Notes: generated by a model not told the origin, from the sequence alone. A stretch of DNA of 64,000 nt from Chryseobacterium daeguense DSM 19388 (GCF_000430825.1 NZ_AUMT01000005.1:303060-367059), one strand, 5' to 3'. Shown: positions 18,193-27,543, counted from the first letter of the stretch. Program-made: numbers and translations.

Positions 18193-19827
18193 ATGAAATA
18201 CATCTTACTTACGCTCATTTCAGCGATGCTGCTGTCTGTATCATGGCCTACCTACGGGGTTCCTTTTTTTATATTTTTTGCCCTTGTTCCGCTTTTGATG
18301 ATGGAGCACGGGGTTTCAAAATTTTCAGATTACAAAAGAAAAAGCTGGGTGGTTTTCGGGCTTTCTTACGTGTGTTTTGTGATTTGGAATATCGTGACAA
18401 CGGGATGGCTGTACGGATCCAAAAATCCGGATGGAAGCCATTCTCTGATGGCAGTGGTATTTCCTGTTTTGGTTAATTCTTTCCTATATTCCCTTGTTTT
18501 TCAATGCTATCATTGGTACAAAAATGCTCAGGGAACCTATTGGGGACTGGCTTTTTTCATCGCTATATGGATGAGCTTTGAAAAATTTCACCTGGGGTGG
18601 GAACTGACATGGCCGTGGCTTAATTTAGGAAACGTATTTTCAGAATATCCCAAATTTATTCAGTGGTATGATACTTTAGGTGCTACAGGCGGAAGCTTCT
18701 GGATCTTATTGGTGAATGTATTATTTTTCTATACAGTGAGAACCTGGGAAGCCGGAAGAAAAAGAAAGGATCTTATTAAAAACTCTTCTATTCTTGCAGG
18801 TTTAATCATTATTCCAATGGTTATTTCCCTGATTAAATATAACAATTTTAATGAGAAACAAATCGGGCAGGTCAATGTATTGCTGCTTCAGCCGGATCTT
18901 GACCCCTACGCCGAAAAATATTCCAAAGACAGTATCGTTATTGAAAATGATCTTTTAAATCTGGCAGAAAAAAATTCTGCAGGCAAGATAGATTACTATA
19001 TCGCTCCCGAAACTGCGCTTCCCGGAAGAGGCTCCATCTCCGAAACCGCTTTTGAAAAGAGTGTAATTTTGAATAATCTTAAAAACTTCCTTTCAAAACA
19101 TCCGGGGTCTGTATTTTCAACAGGAATTTCTTCTCATAAATTCTACACCAGCAAAGAAAATCTTCCCAAAGAAGCTTATCAGCTGAATCAGGGACTTTGG
19201 GTGGAAAGCTTTAATTCTGCCGTTCAGGTGATCCCAAATCAGAAAGTGGAAGTTTACCACAAAGGAAAACTGGTTCCGGGCGTTGAAATTTTCCCTTATA
19301 TGAACTATTTAAAGCCTATTTTAGGCGATGCAATGCTTAATTTGGGAGGAACGGTGGCTTCATTGGGAACAGATAAAGAACGGGTAGCTTTTTCGAACCC
19401 TTATAATAAAGGAAAAATAGCTCCGATTATTTGCTATGAAAGTATTTATGGTGAGTTTACGGGTGATTATGTAAAAAAAGGAGCCAACTTCCTCGCTATT
19501 ATGACCAACGACTCGTGGTGGGGTGTTACAGAAGGCCACAAACAGCTTTTATCCTACGCAAAATTAAGAGCCATTGAAACCAGAAGAGAAATTGCCCGTG
19601 CCGCAAACAGTGGAATTTCTGCTCATATTGATGCGAAAGGAGAAGTAATTGCAGATACTTTTTATGGTGATCAAACGGCTTTATTTGCAAGAATAAATCT
19701 TTATGATGAAATGACTTTTTATACGAGAGCCGGAGATCTGCTTTCCCGATTTTCGATTTTTGCTTTAGGGTTTTTATTGTTTTATTTATTAATTAAATGG
19801 TTTCAGAATAAGACAAAGAAGGCGTAA
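18193..19827 (+). CDS. lnt: Apolipoprotein N-acyltransferase (Lnt)
   Basis: A 544-residue inner-membrane enzyme that adds the third acyl chain to lipoproteins. The N-terminal third holds about six membrane helices. A nitrilase-type periplasmic domain follows, with the full catalytic triad: Glu273 in APETALPG, Lys357 in VYHKGKLVPG and Cys414 in IICYESIYG. A last helix sits at about residues 515-535. The window encodes several of its likely substrates (amylase, RND adaptor, outer-membrane factor and others). The start follows a -7 promoter box by 17 bases. Confidence 0.96.
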   Translation: MKYILLTLISAMLLSVSWPTYGVPFFIFFALVPLLMMEHGVSKFSDYKRKSWVVFGLSYVCFVIWNIVTTGWLYGSKNPDGSHSLMAVVFPVLVNSFLYSLVFQCYHWYKNAQGTYWGLAFFIAIWMSFEKFHLGWELTWPWLNLGNVFSEYPKFIQWYDTLGATGGSFWILLVNVLFFYTVRTWEAGRKRKDLIKNSSILAGLIIIPMVISLIKYNNFNEKQIGQVNVLLLQPDLDPYAEKYSKDSIVIENDLLNLAEKNSAGKIDYYIAPETALPGRGSISETAFEKSVILNNLKNFLSKHPGSVFSTGISSHKFYTSKENLPKEAYQLNQGLWVESFNSAVQVIPNQKVEVYHKGKLVPGVEIFPYMNYLKPILGDAMLNLGGTVASLGTDKERVAFSNPYNKGKIAPIICYESIYGEFTGDYVKKGANFLAIMTNDSWWGVTEGHKQLLSYAKLRAIETRREIARAANSGISAHIDAKGEVIADTFYGDQTALFARINLYDEMTFYTRAGDLLSRFSIFALGFLLFYLLIKWFQNKTKKA

Positions 19828-19829
19828 AA

Positions 19830-19862
19830 GGAATGGAAGAATGAAGCCGAAGATGGAAGAGT
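19830..19862. repeat. Intergenic short-word repeat (GAAGATGGAAG type)
   Basis: GGAATGGAAGAATGAAG and CGAAGATGGAAGAG run on directly after the lnt stop. The same words occur at 20811-20890, 57723-57817 and 59413-59445. Confidence 0.5.
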
Positions 19863-20134
19863 TGCATGAGTACTGTAATAATTACTTAAAAGAGTAAACA
19901 AGGCTTTTGTGAAACTTTTGTGAAAATAATATTTAAATTTATTTTTAAGCTTAAAGAATTATCAGATAACATTCCATATCAGTGCCTTTGGCGGTTAAGC
20001 GTTGTTTCGGAAGAAAATCGCTGTTATGAATCAATAAGTTATTTACAAATAATTTCTAAAAGATTTGTCTATCTAAAAAATTCTTCGTTATTTTGCAACC
20101 TCAAATATTATAGTACAAATAAGAACATCGAGAT
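19863..20134 (+). other. Leader region of rpmB, no gene seen
   Basis: AT-rich spacer. A likely promoter is TTG (20065-20067), 21 bases, then TATTTTG (20089-20095), one base shorter than the consensus. A string CTTTGGCGGTTAAGCG near 19990 looks like another spacer repeat. An open frame from 19920 has no credible protein features. Confidence 0.35.
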
Positions 20135-20377
20135 ATGTCAAGAATTTGCCAAATAACAGGAAAGCGTGCAATGGTTGGTAACAACGTTTCTCACGCTAAT
20201 AACAAAACGAAGCGTCGTTTTGAAATTAACTTATTGGAGAAGAAGTTTTACCTTCCGGAGCAAGATAAGCACGTAACACTGAAAGTATCAGCTCATGGAT
20301 TGAGAGTGATTAACAAGATTGGAATCGAGGAAGCTATTGAAAGAGCTACCAGAAACGGATTGATTAAAAAGAATTAA
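20135..20377 (+). CDS. rpmB: 50S ribosomal protein L28
   Basis: An 80-residue protein with the L28 start [21 protein letters not shown] and the basic block NKTKRRF that binds 23S rRNA. The length is typical for bacteria. It is the first of three small genes in one run (rpmB, rpmG, DUF4295) with 6 and 20 bases between them. Confidence 0.97.
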   Translation: MSRICQITGKRAMVGNNVSHANNKTKRRFEINLLEKKFYLPEQDKHVTLKVSAHGLRVINKIGIEEAIERATRNGLIKKN

Positions 20378-20383
20378 TAAATC

Positions 20384-20566
20384 ATGGCAAAAAAAGGAAA
20401 CAGAGTTCAAGTAATCCTTGAATGTACAGAGCATAAAGAAAGCGGTATGCCGGGAATGTCAAGATACATTTCTACAAAAAATAAAAAGAACACAACTGAA
20501 AGATTGGAATTGAAAAAGTACAATCCTGTTCTTAAGAAGGTAACTGTTCACAAAGAAATTAAGTAA
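20384..20566 (+). CDS. rpmG: 50S ribosomal protein L33
   Basis: A 60-residue protein with the L33 pattern: [18 protein letters not shown], then [20 protein letters not shown] and a KYNP motif. It has only one cysteine (Cys14), so it is the zinc-free type without the CxxC pairs. That is of interest because zinc-free paralogs are often zinc-regulated in other bacteria, though no Zur-type site is visible here. It is the second gene of the run. Confidence 0.96.
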   Translation: MAKKGNRVQVILECTEHKESGMPGMSRYISTKNKKNTTERLELKKYNPVLKKVTVHKEIK

Positions 20567-20586
20567 TTTATAAAAGATAATTTACC

Positions 20587-20739
20587 ATGGCAAAGAAAGT
20601 AGTAGCAACCCTACAAAGCGGACAGTCAAAAAAAATGACTAAAGTGGTGAAAATGGTGAAGTCTTCTAAATCAGGAGCTTACGTTTTCGAAGAAAAAGTA
20701 ATGAATGCAGACGAAGTAGACGGTTATTTGAAAAAATAA
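20587..20739 (+). CDS. DUF4295 small basic protein
   Basis: A 50-residue protein, MAKKVVATLQSGQSKKM to the end DGYLKK, too short for the usual ORF cut-off. It follows rpmG by 20 bases. DUF4295 proteins are found in Bacteroidota directly after the L28 and L33 genes, and the size, charge and place suggest a ribosome-bound protein. I recall a phylum-specific large-subunit protein (called bL38) from flavobacterial ribosome structures that may be this family, but I cannot confirm it here. Confidence 0.85.
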   Translation: MAKKVVATLQSGQSKKMTKVVKMVKSSKSGAYVFEEKVMNADEVDGYLKK

Positions 20740-20761
20740 TCTACACTTTATTTACAATATA

Positions 20762-20792
20762 AAAAACTACTCATTTTTTGGGTAGTTTTTTT
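20762..20792 (+). terminator. Terminator of the rpmB-rpmG-DUF4295 unit
   Basis: The stem AAAAACTACTC / GGGTAGTTTTT contains one G-T pair and ends in a run of T, 22 bases after the stop. Confidence 0.88.
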
Positions 20793-20794
20793 GT

Positions 20795-20802
20795 TATCTT
20801 TG
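20795..20802 (+). promoter_or_regulatory. Probable -7 box upstream of ftsY
   Basis: TATCTTTG matches TAnnTTTG directly after the preceding terminator. It would give ftsY a leader of about 115 bases that contains the repeat at 20811-20890. Confidence 0.45.
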
Positions 20803-20810
20803 CTTTTAAT

Positions 20811-20890
20811 CTAGCTGGAAGTCAGAAGCTGGAGGCTGAAAGTTAAAACAAAAATAAAATTGTAAACTTCAGGCTCCTGCTCCTAATTTC
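20811..20890. repeat. Imperfect inverted short-word repeat before ftsY
   Basis: The left half reads AGCTGGAAGTCAGAAGCTGG and GGAGGCTGAAAGTT. The right half (about 20863-20890) is a near complement, giving GGAGCCTGAAGTTT on the other strand. It could fold in the leader of the ftsY mRNA. Confidence 0.5.
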
Positions 20891-20924
20891 CATCATTTAA
20901 ACATAAAATTCCGTAATTCATAAG

Positions 20925-21878
20925 ATGAGTTGGTTTAAGAATATTTTTAAAAAAGAAGAGAAAGAAACTTTAGACAAAGGCCTGGAAAAATCCAGCCAGG
21001 GTTTCTTCGAAAAAATGACGAAAGCCGTAGTCGGTAAAAGCAAAGTAGACGATGAAGTTCTGGATGATCTGGAAGAAATACTTATTGCTTCAGATGTGGG
21101 CGCGTCTACCACCATCAAAATTATAGAAAGAATTGAAGAACGTGTTGCCCGTGACAAATACGTGGGTGTAAGCGAACTGGATAAGATTCTCAGGGACGAA
21201 ATTTCAGGATTGCTTCTTGAAAACCCACATGCCGGAACAGGAAATATTGACACTTCCAAAAAACCTTATGTAATCATGGTTGTAGGAGTAAATGGTGTAG
21301 GTAAAACCACAACCATTGGAAAACTTGCCCATCAGTTTAAATCCGAAGGAAAAAAGGTGATTTTGGGAGCAGCAGACACGTTTAGAGCGGCAGCTGTCGA
21401 TCAATTAGTCATCTGGAGTGAAAGAGTCGGTGTTCCTATCGTAAAGCAGGATATGGGCTCTGATCCCGCATCCGTGGCCTTTGATACGGTACAGAGTGCA
21501 GTTGCACAAAATGCAGATGTTGTTATTATAGATACAGCCGGACGACTTCACAACAAAGTAAACCTGATGAATGAGCTATCCAAAATCAAAAGGGTGATGC
21601 AGAAAGTAATTCCTGATGCGCCTCATGAGATTTTACTGGTTCTTGACGGCTCCACAGGGCAAAATGCTTTTGAGCAGGCAAAACAGTTTACGGCAGCCAC
21701 GGAAGTGAATGCATTAGCAGTTACAAAACTGGACGGAACCGCAAAAGGAGGCGTGGTGATCGGTATTTCAGATCAGTTCCAGATTCCTGTAAAGTATATT
21801 GGTGTCGGAGAAAAGATGCAGGATCTGCAATTATTCAATGGTACGGAATTTGTAGATTCGTTCTTCAAGAAAAGATGA
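20925..21878 (+). CDS. ftsY: Signal recognition particle receptor FtsY
   Basis: A 317-residue GTPase that docks ribosome-SRP complexes at the inner membrane. The short N-terminus MSWFKNIFKKEEK is amphipathic and basic and fits membrane contact, and the long acidic A domain of E. coli FtsY is absent. The N domain covers about residues 20-105. The G domain has GVNGVGKTTTIGKLA (G1), the DTFRAAAVDQL element, DTAGRLHN (G3) and TKLDGTAKGG (G4). It acts with Ffh and 4.5S RNA, neither of which is encoded here. Confidence 0.97.
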   Translation: MSWFKNIFKKEEKETLDKGLEKSSQGFFEKMTKAVVGKSKVDDEVLDDLEEILIASDVGASTTIKIIERIEERVARDKYVGVSELDKILRDEISGLLLENPHAGTGNIDTSKKPYVIMVVGVNGVGKTTTIGKLAHQFKSEGKKVILGAADTFRAAAVDQLVIWSERVGVPIVKQDMGSDPASVAFDTVQSAVAQNADVVIIDTAGRLHNKVNLMNELSKIKRVMQKVIPDAPHEILLVLDGSTGQNAFEQAKQFTAATEVNALAVTKLDGTAKGGVVIGISDQFQIPVKYIGVGEKMQDLQLFNGTEFVDSFFKKR

Positions 21879-21951
21879 TATTAATCATATTTTCCAAACT
21901 TAGCAATACTCAAACTTCATTAAATATTAACAATTTAAAAAATTTGCAACT

Positions 21952-22215
21952 ATGGGAATTTTAACATGGATTATCTTCGGGCTTATCGCCGGAGCAATCG
22001 CAAAAATGATTATGCCAGGAAACCAGGGAGGCGGCTGGCTTATCACAATTATTCTGGGGATTTTAGGAGCCTTTATTGGCGGAGCAATCGGGGTGTATGT
22101 CCTTCACTGGGGTGATGTGGATTCTTTCTGGAATTTCAGAAGCTGGATCTTAGCCATCGGCGGGGCACTTATCATACTCTGGATTTACGGTATGGCAACA
22201 AGGAAAAATACCTGA
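21952..22215 (+). CDS. GlsB/YeaQ/YmgE-family stress-response membrane protein
   Basis: An 87-residue protein with three hydrophobic segments: MGILTWIIFGLIAGAIAKM, a Gly-rich LGILGAFIGGAIG stretch, and a C-terminal helix. The motif KMIMPGNQGGG is typical of the transglycosylase-associated protein family. Members rise under stress in several bacteria, and the mechanism is unknown. It has a strong bidirectional terminator shared with the convergent sppA. Confidence 0.9.
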   Translation: MGILTWIIFGLIAGAIAKMIMPGNQGGGWLITIILGILGAFIGGAIGVYVLHWGDVDSFWNFRSWILAIGGALIILWIYGMATRKNT

Positions 22216-22231
22216 TAATTTTAAATAAATA

Positions 22232-22265
22232 AAACGGCGGATTTGAAATTTCAAATCCGCCGTTT
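22232..22265. terminator. Bidirectional terminator between the GlsB-type gene and sppA
   Basis: A perfect 17-bp self-complementary stretch (AAACGGCGGATTTGAAA and its complement) lies between the two convergent genes. Confidence 0.85.
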
Positions 22266-22286
22266 CTTTGTACAATATAATTTAGT

Positions 22287-24044
22287 TTAGTTGATTTTTA
22301 TCTGGTAAGGCATTTCCATTTTCACCTCAGACTGTAATTTTCTTTTTTCCACAATCTGATTCATGATTTCATAATTAGACTTGCCTATTTTATTTTTAAT
22401 GATTCTTGCTGAAATATCATCTTCATTCAGATCATTAAATATTTGTTCAAAAGGAGTCATTTTTTTCGGGTAGGAAGACACTGCATAGGATTTTAGACCT
22501 GCTTTCTGAGCTGCAAATTTCACTGCATCATTTAAAGTTCCCAATTCATCCACAAGCCCAATCTGCTTAGCTCTCACACCACTCCAAACTCTTCCGCCGC
22601 CTACATTATCAATCTGCTCGAAAGTCTGCTTTCTGTTTTGAGTAACGAAATGCACGAATCTTTTGTATGTTCCCTCAACGCTTCTTGTAATCATACTTAC
22701 CCCGTATGGTGTAACACCGTTTAACGAAGAATAATACATAGAGTTAGCATTAGTAGCAACAATATCACCACGAATCCCATTTTTATTAGCGATATCTTTA
22801 AAGTAAGGAATAACCCCGAAAACTCCGATAGAACCTGTAATTGTATTCGGCTCCGAATAAATTTTATCCGCCGCCATCGCAATATAATACCCTCCTGAAG
22901 CTGCATAATCCCCGAAAGAAACAATAAGCGGCTTTTTCTTTTTTAGCTGCTTAAGCTCAAATAAAATTTCGTCTGATGCATTAGCGCTTCCTCCCGGAGA
23001 ATTAACCCTGAATACAACAGCTTTTACCTTATCATTTTCCTGAAGGTCTTTAATGTATTTAATATACTTTTCTGATTGAATATCATTATAATCATTCCCA
23101 CCGGTAATGGAACCTGAAGCATACAGCACCGCCACTTTATCTCCTGATTTTTCATCATCAGAATAAGAAGCAATATATTTTCCTAAAGAAATTTTATTTA
23201 ATTTTTCATCTTCTTTCAGGCTTAATTTTGATTTAATCAGCTGGTCATATTCTGTTTTCTGAATTAATTTATCAGCAAGCTTATACTTTAATCCCAACTC
23301 AGGAATCATACCATACAGACTATCCACCACCGTTCTGAACTGTGCCGTATCAATCTTTCTGGAAACAGCAATTCTTGATGAAGTATTTTTCCATATATCA
23401 TTAAGCAGTGTTTCCAGCTGCTCTTTATTTTCCGGTGAAATATCATTTCTTAAATACGGCTCTACCGCAGATTTAAATTTCCCGTGACGGATAACTTCTA
23501 TCCCTATTCCATATTTATCAGCAAAATCTTTAAAGAAAGTAACCTCGGTTGCAAGACCCTTAAGCTCAATCATACCGGATGGATTAAGAAAGTACTGATC
23601 CGCAATGGATCCAAGATAATAAGCCCCCTGAGAAACACCATTTCCGTATGCATACACAAACTTTCCACTTTTCTTAAAATCTGCGATTGCAGCTCTGATA
23701 TCATCTATCTGGGTAATTCCGGCATTCAAATCATCAGCTTCTATGCTTATACCTTTAATATTATCATCAGTTTTAGCTTTATTAATAGCTTCTATAGCAT
23801 CGTAGATCAAAACATTTTTAGTCTGATCATTAAGATTAAACAATCCTCCCTGATCTTCTGTAGGACTGTCTATAATATTTGTTTTTAAATTAATCGTAAG
23901 GATAGAATTCTTTTTCACCACTACCGATTTCTCATTTCCCATTGCACTAAAAACAAGCATAATGAAGAAAAAGAAGAAAAACACGACACATAATAGGACA
24001 ATAGCCACTATATTTGCCAGTACATTTTTAAAAAAACTTTTCAT
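22287..24044 (-). CDS. sppA: Signal peptide peptidase SppA, 67 kDa type
   Basis: A 585-residue membrane-anchored serine protease that degrades cleaved signal peptides. One N-terminal membrane helix (about residues 8-34) includes a run of six Phe. It has the tandem-domain layout of E. coli SppA: the catalytic Lys191 in RHGKFKSAVEP lies in the first half, and the nucleophile Ser383 in AASGGYYIAM, with ITGSIGVFG after it, in the second. It is divergent from folK with only 19 bases between the start codons, so the promoters must overlap the coding regions. Confidence 0.96.
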   Translation of the reverse strand: MKSFFKNVLANIVAIVLLCVVFFFFFFIMLVFSAMGNEKSVVVKKNSILTINLKTNIIDSPTEDQGGLFNLNDQTKNVLIYDAIEAINKAKTDDNIKGISIEADDLNAGITQIDDIRAAIADFKKSGKFVYAYGNGVSQGAYYLGSIADQYFLNPSGMIELKGLATEVTFFKDFADKYGIGIEVIRHGKFKSAVEPYLRNDISPENKEQLETLLNDIWKNTSSRIAVSRKIDTAQFRTVVDSLYGMIPELGLKYKLADKLIQKTEYDQLIKSKLSLKEDEKLNKISLGKYIASYSDDEKSGDKVAVLYASGSITGGNDYNDIQSEKYIKYIKDLQENDKVKAVVFRVNSPGGSANASDEILFELKQLKKKKPLIVSFGDYAASGGYYIAMAADKIYSEPNTITGSIGVFGVIPYFKDIANKNGIRGDIVATNANSMYYSSLNGVTPYGVSMITRSVEGTYKRFVHFVTQNRKQTFEQIDNVGGGRVWSGVRAKQIGLVDELGTLNDAVKFAAQKAGLKSYAVSSYPKKMTPFEQIFNDLNEDDISARIIKNKIGKSNYEIMNQIVEKRKLQSEVKMEMPYQIKIN

Positions 24045-24063
24045 AAATCAATCATTTCCCGAT

Positions 24064-24483
24064 ATGTCGCAACATAAGGTAGTTTTGTTACTCGGAAGTA
24101 ATCTTGGAGATCAAAAAAAAAATTTAGAAACAGCCCTTGAAAAGATTAAAGAAGGGGGAAATGATATATTACAAATAAGTAAATTTTTGATATCTGAGCC
24201 CGTAGAGTTTGTCAGTTCCAATATTTTTTGTAATATTGCATCAATAATATTTACAAATCTTTCACCTATTCAACTGCTTGATTTTGTTAAAAGTATTGAA
24301 TTTGAGATGGGCAGAACTAACGACTCTAAGAAAACTGCAGGGTATGCAGACAGAATTATAGACATAGATATCGTTACATATGATGATTTGAAATTTGTCT
24401 CAGAAAGATTAGAAATCCCTCACAAAAAACATCTTTTTGAACGGGAATTTTCTAAAATATTATTAAAAGAGTTATCTGAATAA
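24064..24483 (+). CDS. folK: 2-amino-4-hydroxy-6-hydroxymethyldihydropteridine diphosphokinase (FolK)
   Basis: This 139-residue folate enzyme transfers diphosphate from ATP to hydroxymethyl-dihydropterin. I chose the ATG at 24064 (MSQHKVVLLLGSNLGDQ) because the family begins just before LGSNLGD. An upstream in-frame start lies inside sppA on the other strand. FEMGR and the signature RIIDIDIVTYDD are present. FolB, which works just before it in the pathway, is encoded 36.5 kb away. The OmpA-type gene starts 17 bases after the stop. Confidence 0.94.
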   Translation: MSQHKVVLLLGSNLGDQKKNLETALEKIKEGGNDILQISKFLISEPVEFVSSNIFCNIASIIFTNLSPIQLLDFVKSIEFEMGRTNDSKKTAGYADRIIDIDIVTYDDLKFVSERLEIPHKKHLFEREFSKILLKELSE

Positions 24484-24500
24484 AACATAAAACATATTGT

Positions 24501-26003
24501 ATGAAATTAGGTTTATTATTATTGGCCACATTGCCTATTGCAGCTTATGCTCAGGACAGTATCGCAGTAAGTTCAACGAACGAGTACCCGAATACGTTCT
24601 CATCAGGCTCCGCCAATGTCCAACCTTTCGACAACAAGGCTAGAAGATTTAGAGACTGGTCAATCTCAGTCGGTGGTGGTACTGCTTTAATGGTTCACTC
24701 AGATCTTAGATCAATCTATGACAAAAAGATTAACTGGGGGTACAACACCTACGTGAGTTTAGACAAACAAATCAGCCATGCTTTCGGCTTAAGCCTTATC
24801 TACCAGAGAGGAGAAACGAAACAAAAAGCTCAGCTTGAAGGAGCTGCAGGTATTGCTGCCGGAGTTGCAGAAGCAAATACTAAGTACAATCAAATTGCTT
24901 TAATGGGAGATATCAACTTCTCAAATCTTTTGAGAAGAGTGGATAACCATTCTCCGTATAGATGGGCATTACATGGTTACGCTGGTATCGGTTTAATGAA
25001 CTTCAACACATCTTTACATGATAATAATGAATTCAGATGGAGTACTTCTCCAGCAAGAGTTCCTTTGTTCATTAATCAAAAGTTAGACATCAGCTCATTC
25101 TATTACCAATTTGGTACCGGGGTGAAGTATAATGTTTCCAAACTTATTGATATTGAAGCAAGAGCAATGTATGTTATCAGTGGTGATGATGAGTTTGATG
25201 GTGGTGGATACTCTGGTCCTGCTGACTATGATCCGCTTTCAAAAGTTTCCAAGTATAACATGATCAACAAGAGAAGATCTGATAACATGTTAACTATAAA
25301 TTTAGGACTTACCTTTAAGTTGGGTAATAAACTATCCCACCTTACATGGCATGATCCTTTACAGGAAGCTTATTACAGAACTAACGTTCTTGAAAATAAA
25401 CAAACTGAACTTGTAGTTTGCGAAAAAGGTGATAATGACAATGACGGTGTTTGTGACGATTGGGACAGACAGCTTGATACTCCTGCCGGTGCAAGAGTTG
25501 ATGGTGCCGGTGTTGCATTAGATATGGATCTTGATGGTGTTATTGACTTATACGATAAGTGTGTAACAGTTCCGGGACCTGTAGAAAACCAAGGTTGTCC
25601 TCCGACGCCTGCTGCAGTTTCAACGCCTGCTACTGCTGTAGATGAAATCAATAAAAACTTTGAAGGTATTGAGTTTGAGCTTAACAGCGATAAAATCAGA
25701 CCCGTATCTTATGGTAAATTGGATCATGCTGCAGACGTAATTAAAAGTTTAAACTCTAACGATAAATTTTTAGTGATCGGAGCTACTGACGCAAGAGGTT
25801 CTGCTGCTTATAACATGAAATTATCTCAGAAAAGAGCTGATGCTGTTGTAAAATATCTTAACAGTAAAGGAGTTGCTTCTGGTATGCTTATTGCAGAGGG
25901 AAGAGGGAAAACAGACCTTAAATACCCTGAATGTGATCCGGCTTCTAAATGCTCTGAAGAAAAAAACGAAGCAAACAGAAGAGTTTACTTTCAAGCAAAA
26001 TAA
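24501..26003 (+). CDS. OmpA-family outer-membrane protein, first of a tandem pair
   Basis: This 500-residue protein has a signal peptide (residues 1-17, ending AAYAQ). Residues 50-290 resemble a beta-barrel (SISVGGG start, alternating strands). An Asp-rich linker follows (about 310-370, GDNDNDGVCDDWD and DMDLDGVIDLYDKC), like thrombospondin type 3 calcium repeats. The C-terminal OmpA domain (385-500) would bind peptidoglycan: TDARGSAAYN, KRADAVVKYL and ANRRVYF carry the usual Asp and Arg. It probably links the outer membrane to the cell wall. The second copy follows 33 bases later. Confidence 0.93.
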   Translation: MKLGLLLLATLPIAAYAQDSIAVSSTNEYPNTFSSGSANVQPFDNKARRFRDWSISVGGGTALMVHSDLRSIYDKKINWGYNTYVSLDKQISHAFGLSLIYQRGETKQKAQLEGAAGIAAGVAEANTKYNQIALMGDINFSNLLRRVDNHSPYRWALHGYAGIGLMNFNTSLHDNNEFRWSTSPARVPLFINQKLDISSFYYQFGTGVKYNVSKLIDIEARAMYVISGDDEFDGGGYSGPADYDPLSKVSKYNMINKRRSDNMLTINLGLTFKLGNKLSHLTWHDPLQEAYYRTNVLENKQTELVVCEKGDNDNDGVCDDWDRQLDTPAGARVDGAGVALDMDLDGVIDLYDKCVTVPGPVENQGCPPTPAAVSTPATAVDEINKNFEGIEFELNSDKIRPVSYGKLDHAADVIKSLNSNDKFLVIGATDARGSAAYNMKLSQKRADAVVKYLNSKGVASGMLIAEGRGKTDLKYPECDPASKCSEEKNEANRRVYFQAK

Positions 26004-26036
26004 AAATCATTTAATTAACTAAATAAAAAATACATT

Positions 26037-27494
26037 ATGAAATTAAGTTTAGCAATTGTTGCATTCGCGTTAGCTGTTCCGACAGTAGCCTTTGCACAAG
26101 ACTCAACTGCAGTAGTTTCAAATGGAGAATATCCAAACACATTTTCTTCAGGCTCTGCGAATGTTTCCCCCTTTACAAATAAATCAAAAAGATTCAACGA
26201 TTGGTCAATCTCAGTGGGTGCTGGTGTACCATTAGTACAATCTGCAGATTTAACATCTATAAAAAACGGTAACGGTAAAAACCTTTTTGGTTATTCTGCT
26301 TATGTAAGTATTGATAAAGCTATTACTCATGCTTTTGGATTAAACTTGCAATATGACAGAGGAGAAACGAGACAAGGATGGTTCAATACTAAGGATTCCG
26401 CTCCTGCCGGATCGGGATATCAGGAAGTAGGTGCCAGAACTCAATATGATGCGATCTCAATCTTAGGGGATATTAATTTTTCGAACCTATTAAGAAGAGT
26501 TGACAATCATTCTCCGTTCAGATGGGCTTTACACGGATATGCGGGTGTTGGTACTTTAGCATACAGAGCTTATCAGGAAAATGCTGCAGGGCAAAAACTT
26601 GTAACTGAAATTAAGCCATTCAAACTGGGATCTATGTTCGCTCAGGCTGGTGCTGGTCTTAAATTCAAAGTTAACAGAAGGTTAGACATCGAAGGTAGAG
26701 TAATGTATGTAATGACTGGTGATGATGAATTCGATGGTGGAGGTAGCCAGTACAGCGATATCAACCAACGTGAAGAGCAGGTTTCTGATAACTTCTTCAA
26801 CGCTACTTTAGGCATCTCTTTAAAATTAGGGAAACACGAATCTCACTTAATGTGGCATGACCCACTTCAGGAAATCTATTACAAATTAGATGTATTGGCT
26901 AACAAAAACCAGGATATCGAAGTTTGTAAGAAAGGAGATCTTGATAATGATGGTGTTTGTGACGATTGGGACAGACAGCTTGATACTCCTGCTGGTGCAA
27001 GAGTTGATGGTGCTGGTGTTGCTCTTGATACAGACCTTGACGGTGTTATCGACTTAAATGATAAGTGTGTAACAGTTCCTGGACCTGTAGAAAATCAAGG
27101 ATGTCCTACAACTACAGCTCCTATTTCCGGACCTGTAACTGAAACAGAAACTAAATTAGACGGTATCGAGTTTGACTTGAACTCAGACAGAATCTTACCT
27201 TCTAATACACCTATCTTAAATAATGCAGTTAACTATATTAACTCTTCAAGCGGCGAATATAACGTAATCGGAGCTACAGATACAAGAGCTTCTGATGCTT
27301 ACAACCAAAAGCTTTCTGAAAGAAGAGCAAACAACGTTAAAAATTATTTAATTCAAAACGGTGTTCAGTCTGGTAAACTTAACGCAATCGGTAGAGGTGA
27401 AAAAGACCTTAAATATCCTGAGTGCGACCCTGCTACTAAATGTCCTGAATGGAAAAACAGAGCAAACAGAAGAGTTTACTTTGAAGCTAAATAA
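26037..27494 (+). CDS. OmpA-family outer-membrane protein, second of a tandem pair
   Basis: A 485-residue paralog of the preceding protein, with the same order: signal peptide ending AFAQ, barrel-like region, Asp-rich linker and OmpA domain (TDTRASDAYN, ERRANNVKNYL, ANRRVYF). The barrel has diverged but the linker is almost identical, also at the DNA level (25442-25595 against 26949-27102). That points to recent duplication or gene conversion. It is followed by a terminator, so the two genes form one unit, perhaps with folK. Confidence 0.93.
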   Translation: MKLSLAIVAFALAVPTVAFAQDSTAVVSNGEYPNTFSSGSANVSPFTNKSKRFNDWSISVGAGVPLVQSADLTSIKNGNGKNLFGYSAYVSIDKAITHAFGLNLQYDRGETRQGWFNTKDSAPAGSGYQEVGARTQYDAISILGDINFSNLLRRVDNHSPFRWALHGYAGVGTLAYRAYQENAAGQKLVTEIKPFKLGSMFAQAGAGLKFKVNRRLDIEGRVMYVMTGDDEFDGGGSQYSDINQREEQVSDNFFNATLGISLKLGKHESHLMWHDPLQEIYYKLDVLANKNQDIEVCKKGDLDNDGVCDDWDRQLDTPAGARVDGAGVALDTDLDGVIDLNDKCVTVPGPVENQGCPTTTAPISGPVTETETKLDGIEFDLNSDRILPSNTPILNNAVNYINSSSGEYNVIGATDTRASDAYNQKLSERRANNVKNYLIQNGVQSGKLNAIGRGEKDLKYPECDPATKCPEWKNRANRRVYFEAK

Positions 27495-27517
27495 TAAACT
27501 TATTAGTAGATTATATC

Positions 27518-27543
27518 AAAGTCACGCATTGCGTGACTTTTTT
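27518..27543 (+). terminator. Terminator of the OmpA pair
   Basis: A 10-bp perfect stem AAAGTCACGC / GCGTGACTTT with an ATT loop is followed by T residues. Confidence 0.9.

Noticed and set aside
19920..20156. 78-codon open frame before rpmB
   Set aside because: It overlaps the rpmB start, has no domain or signal, and covers the probable rpmB promoter.
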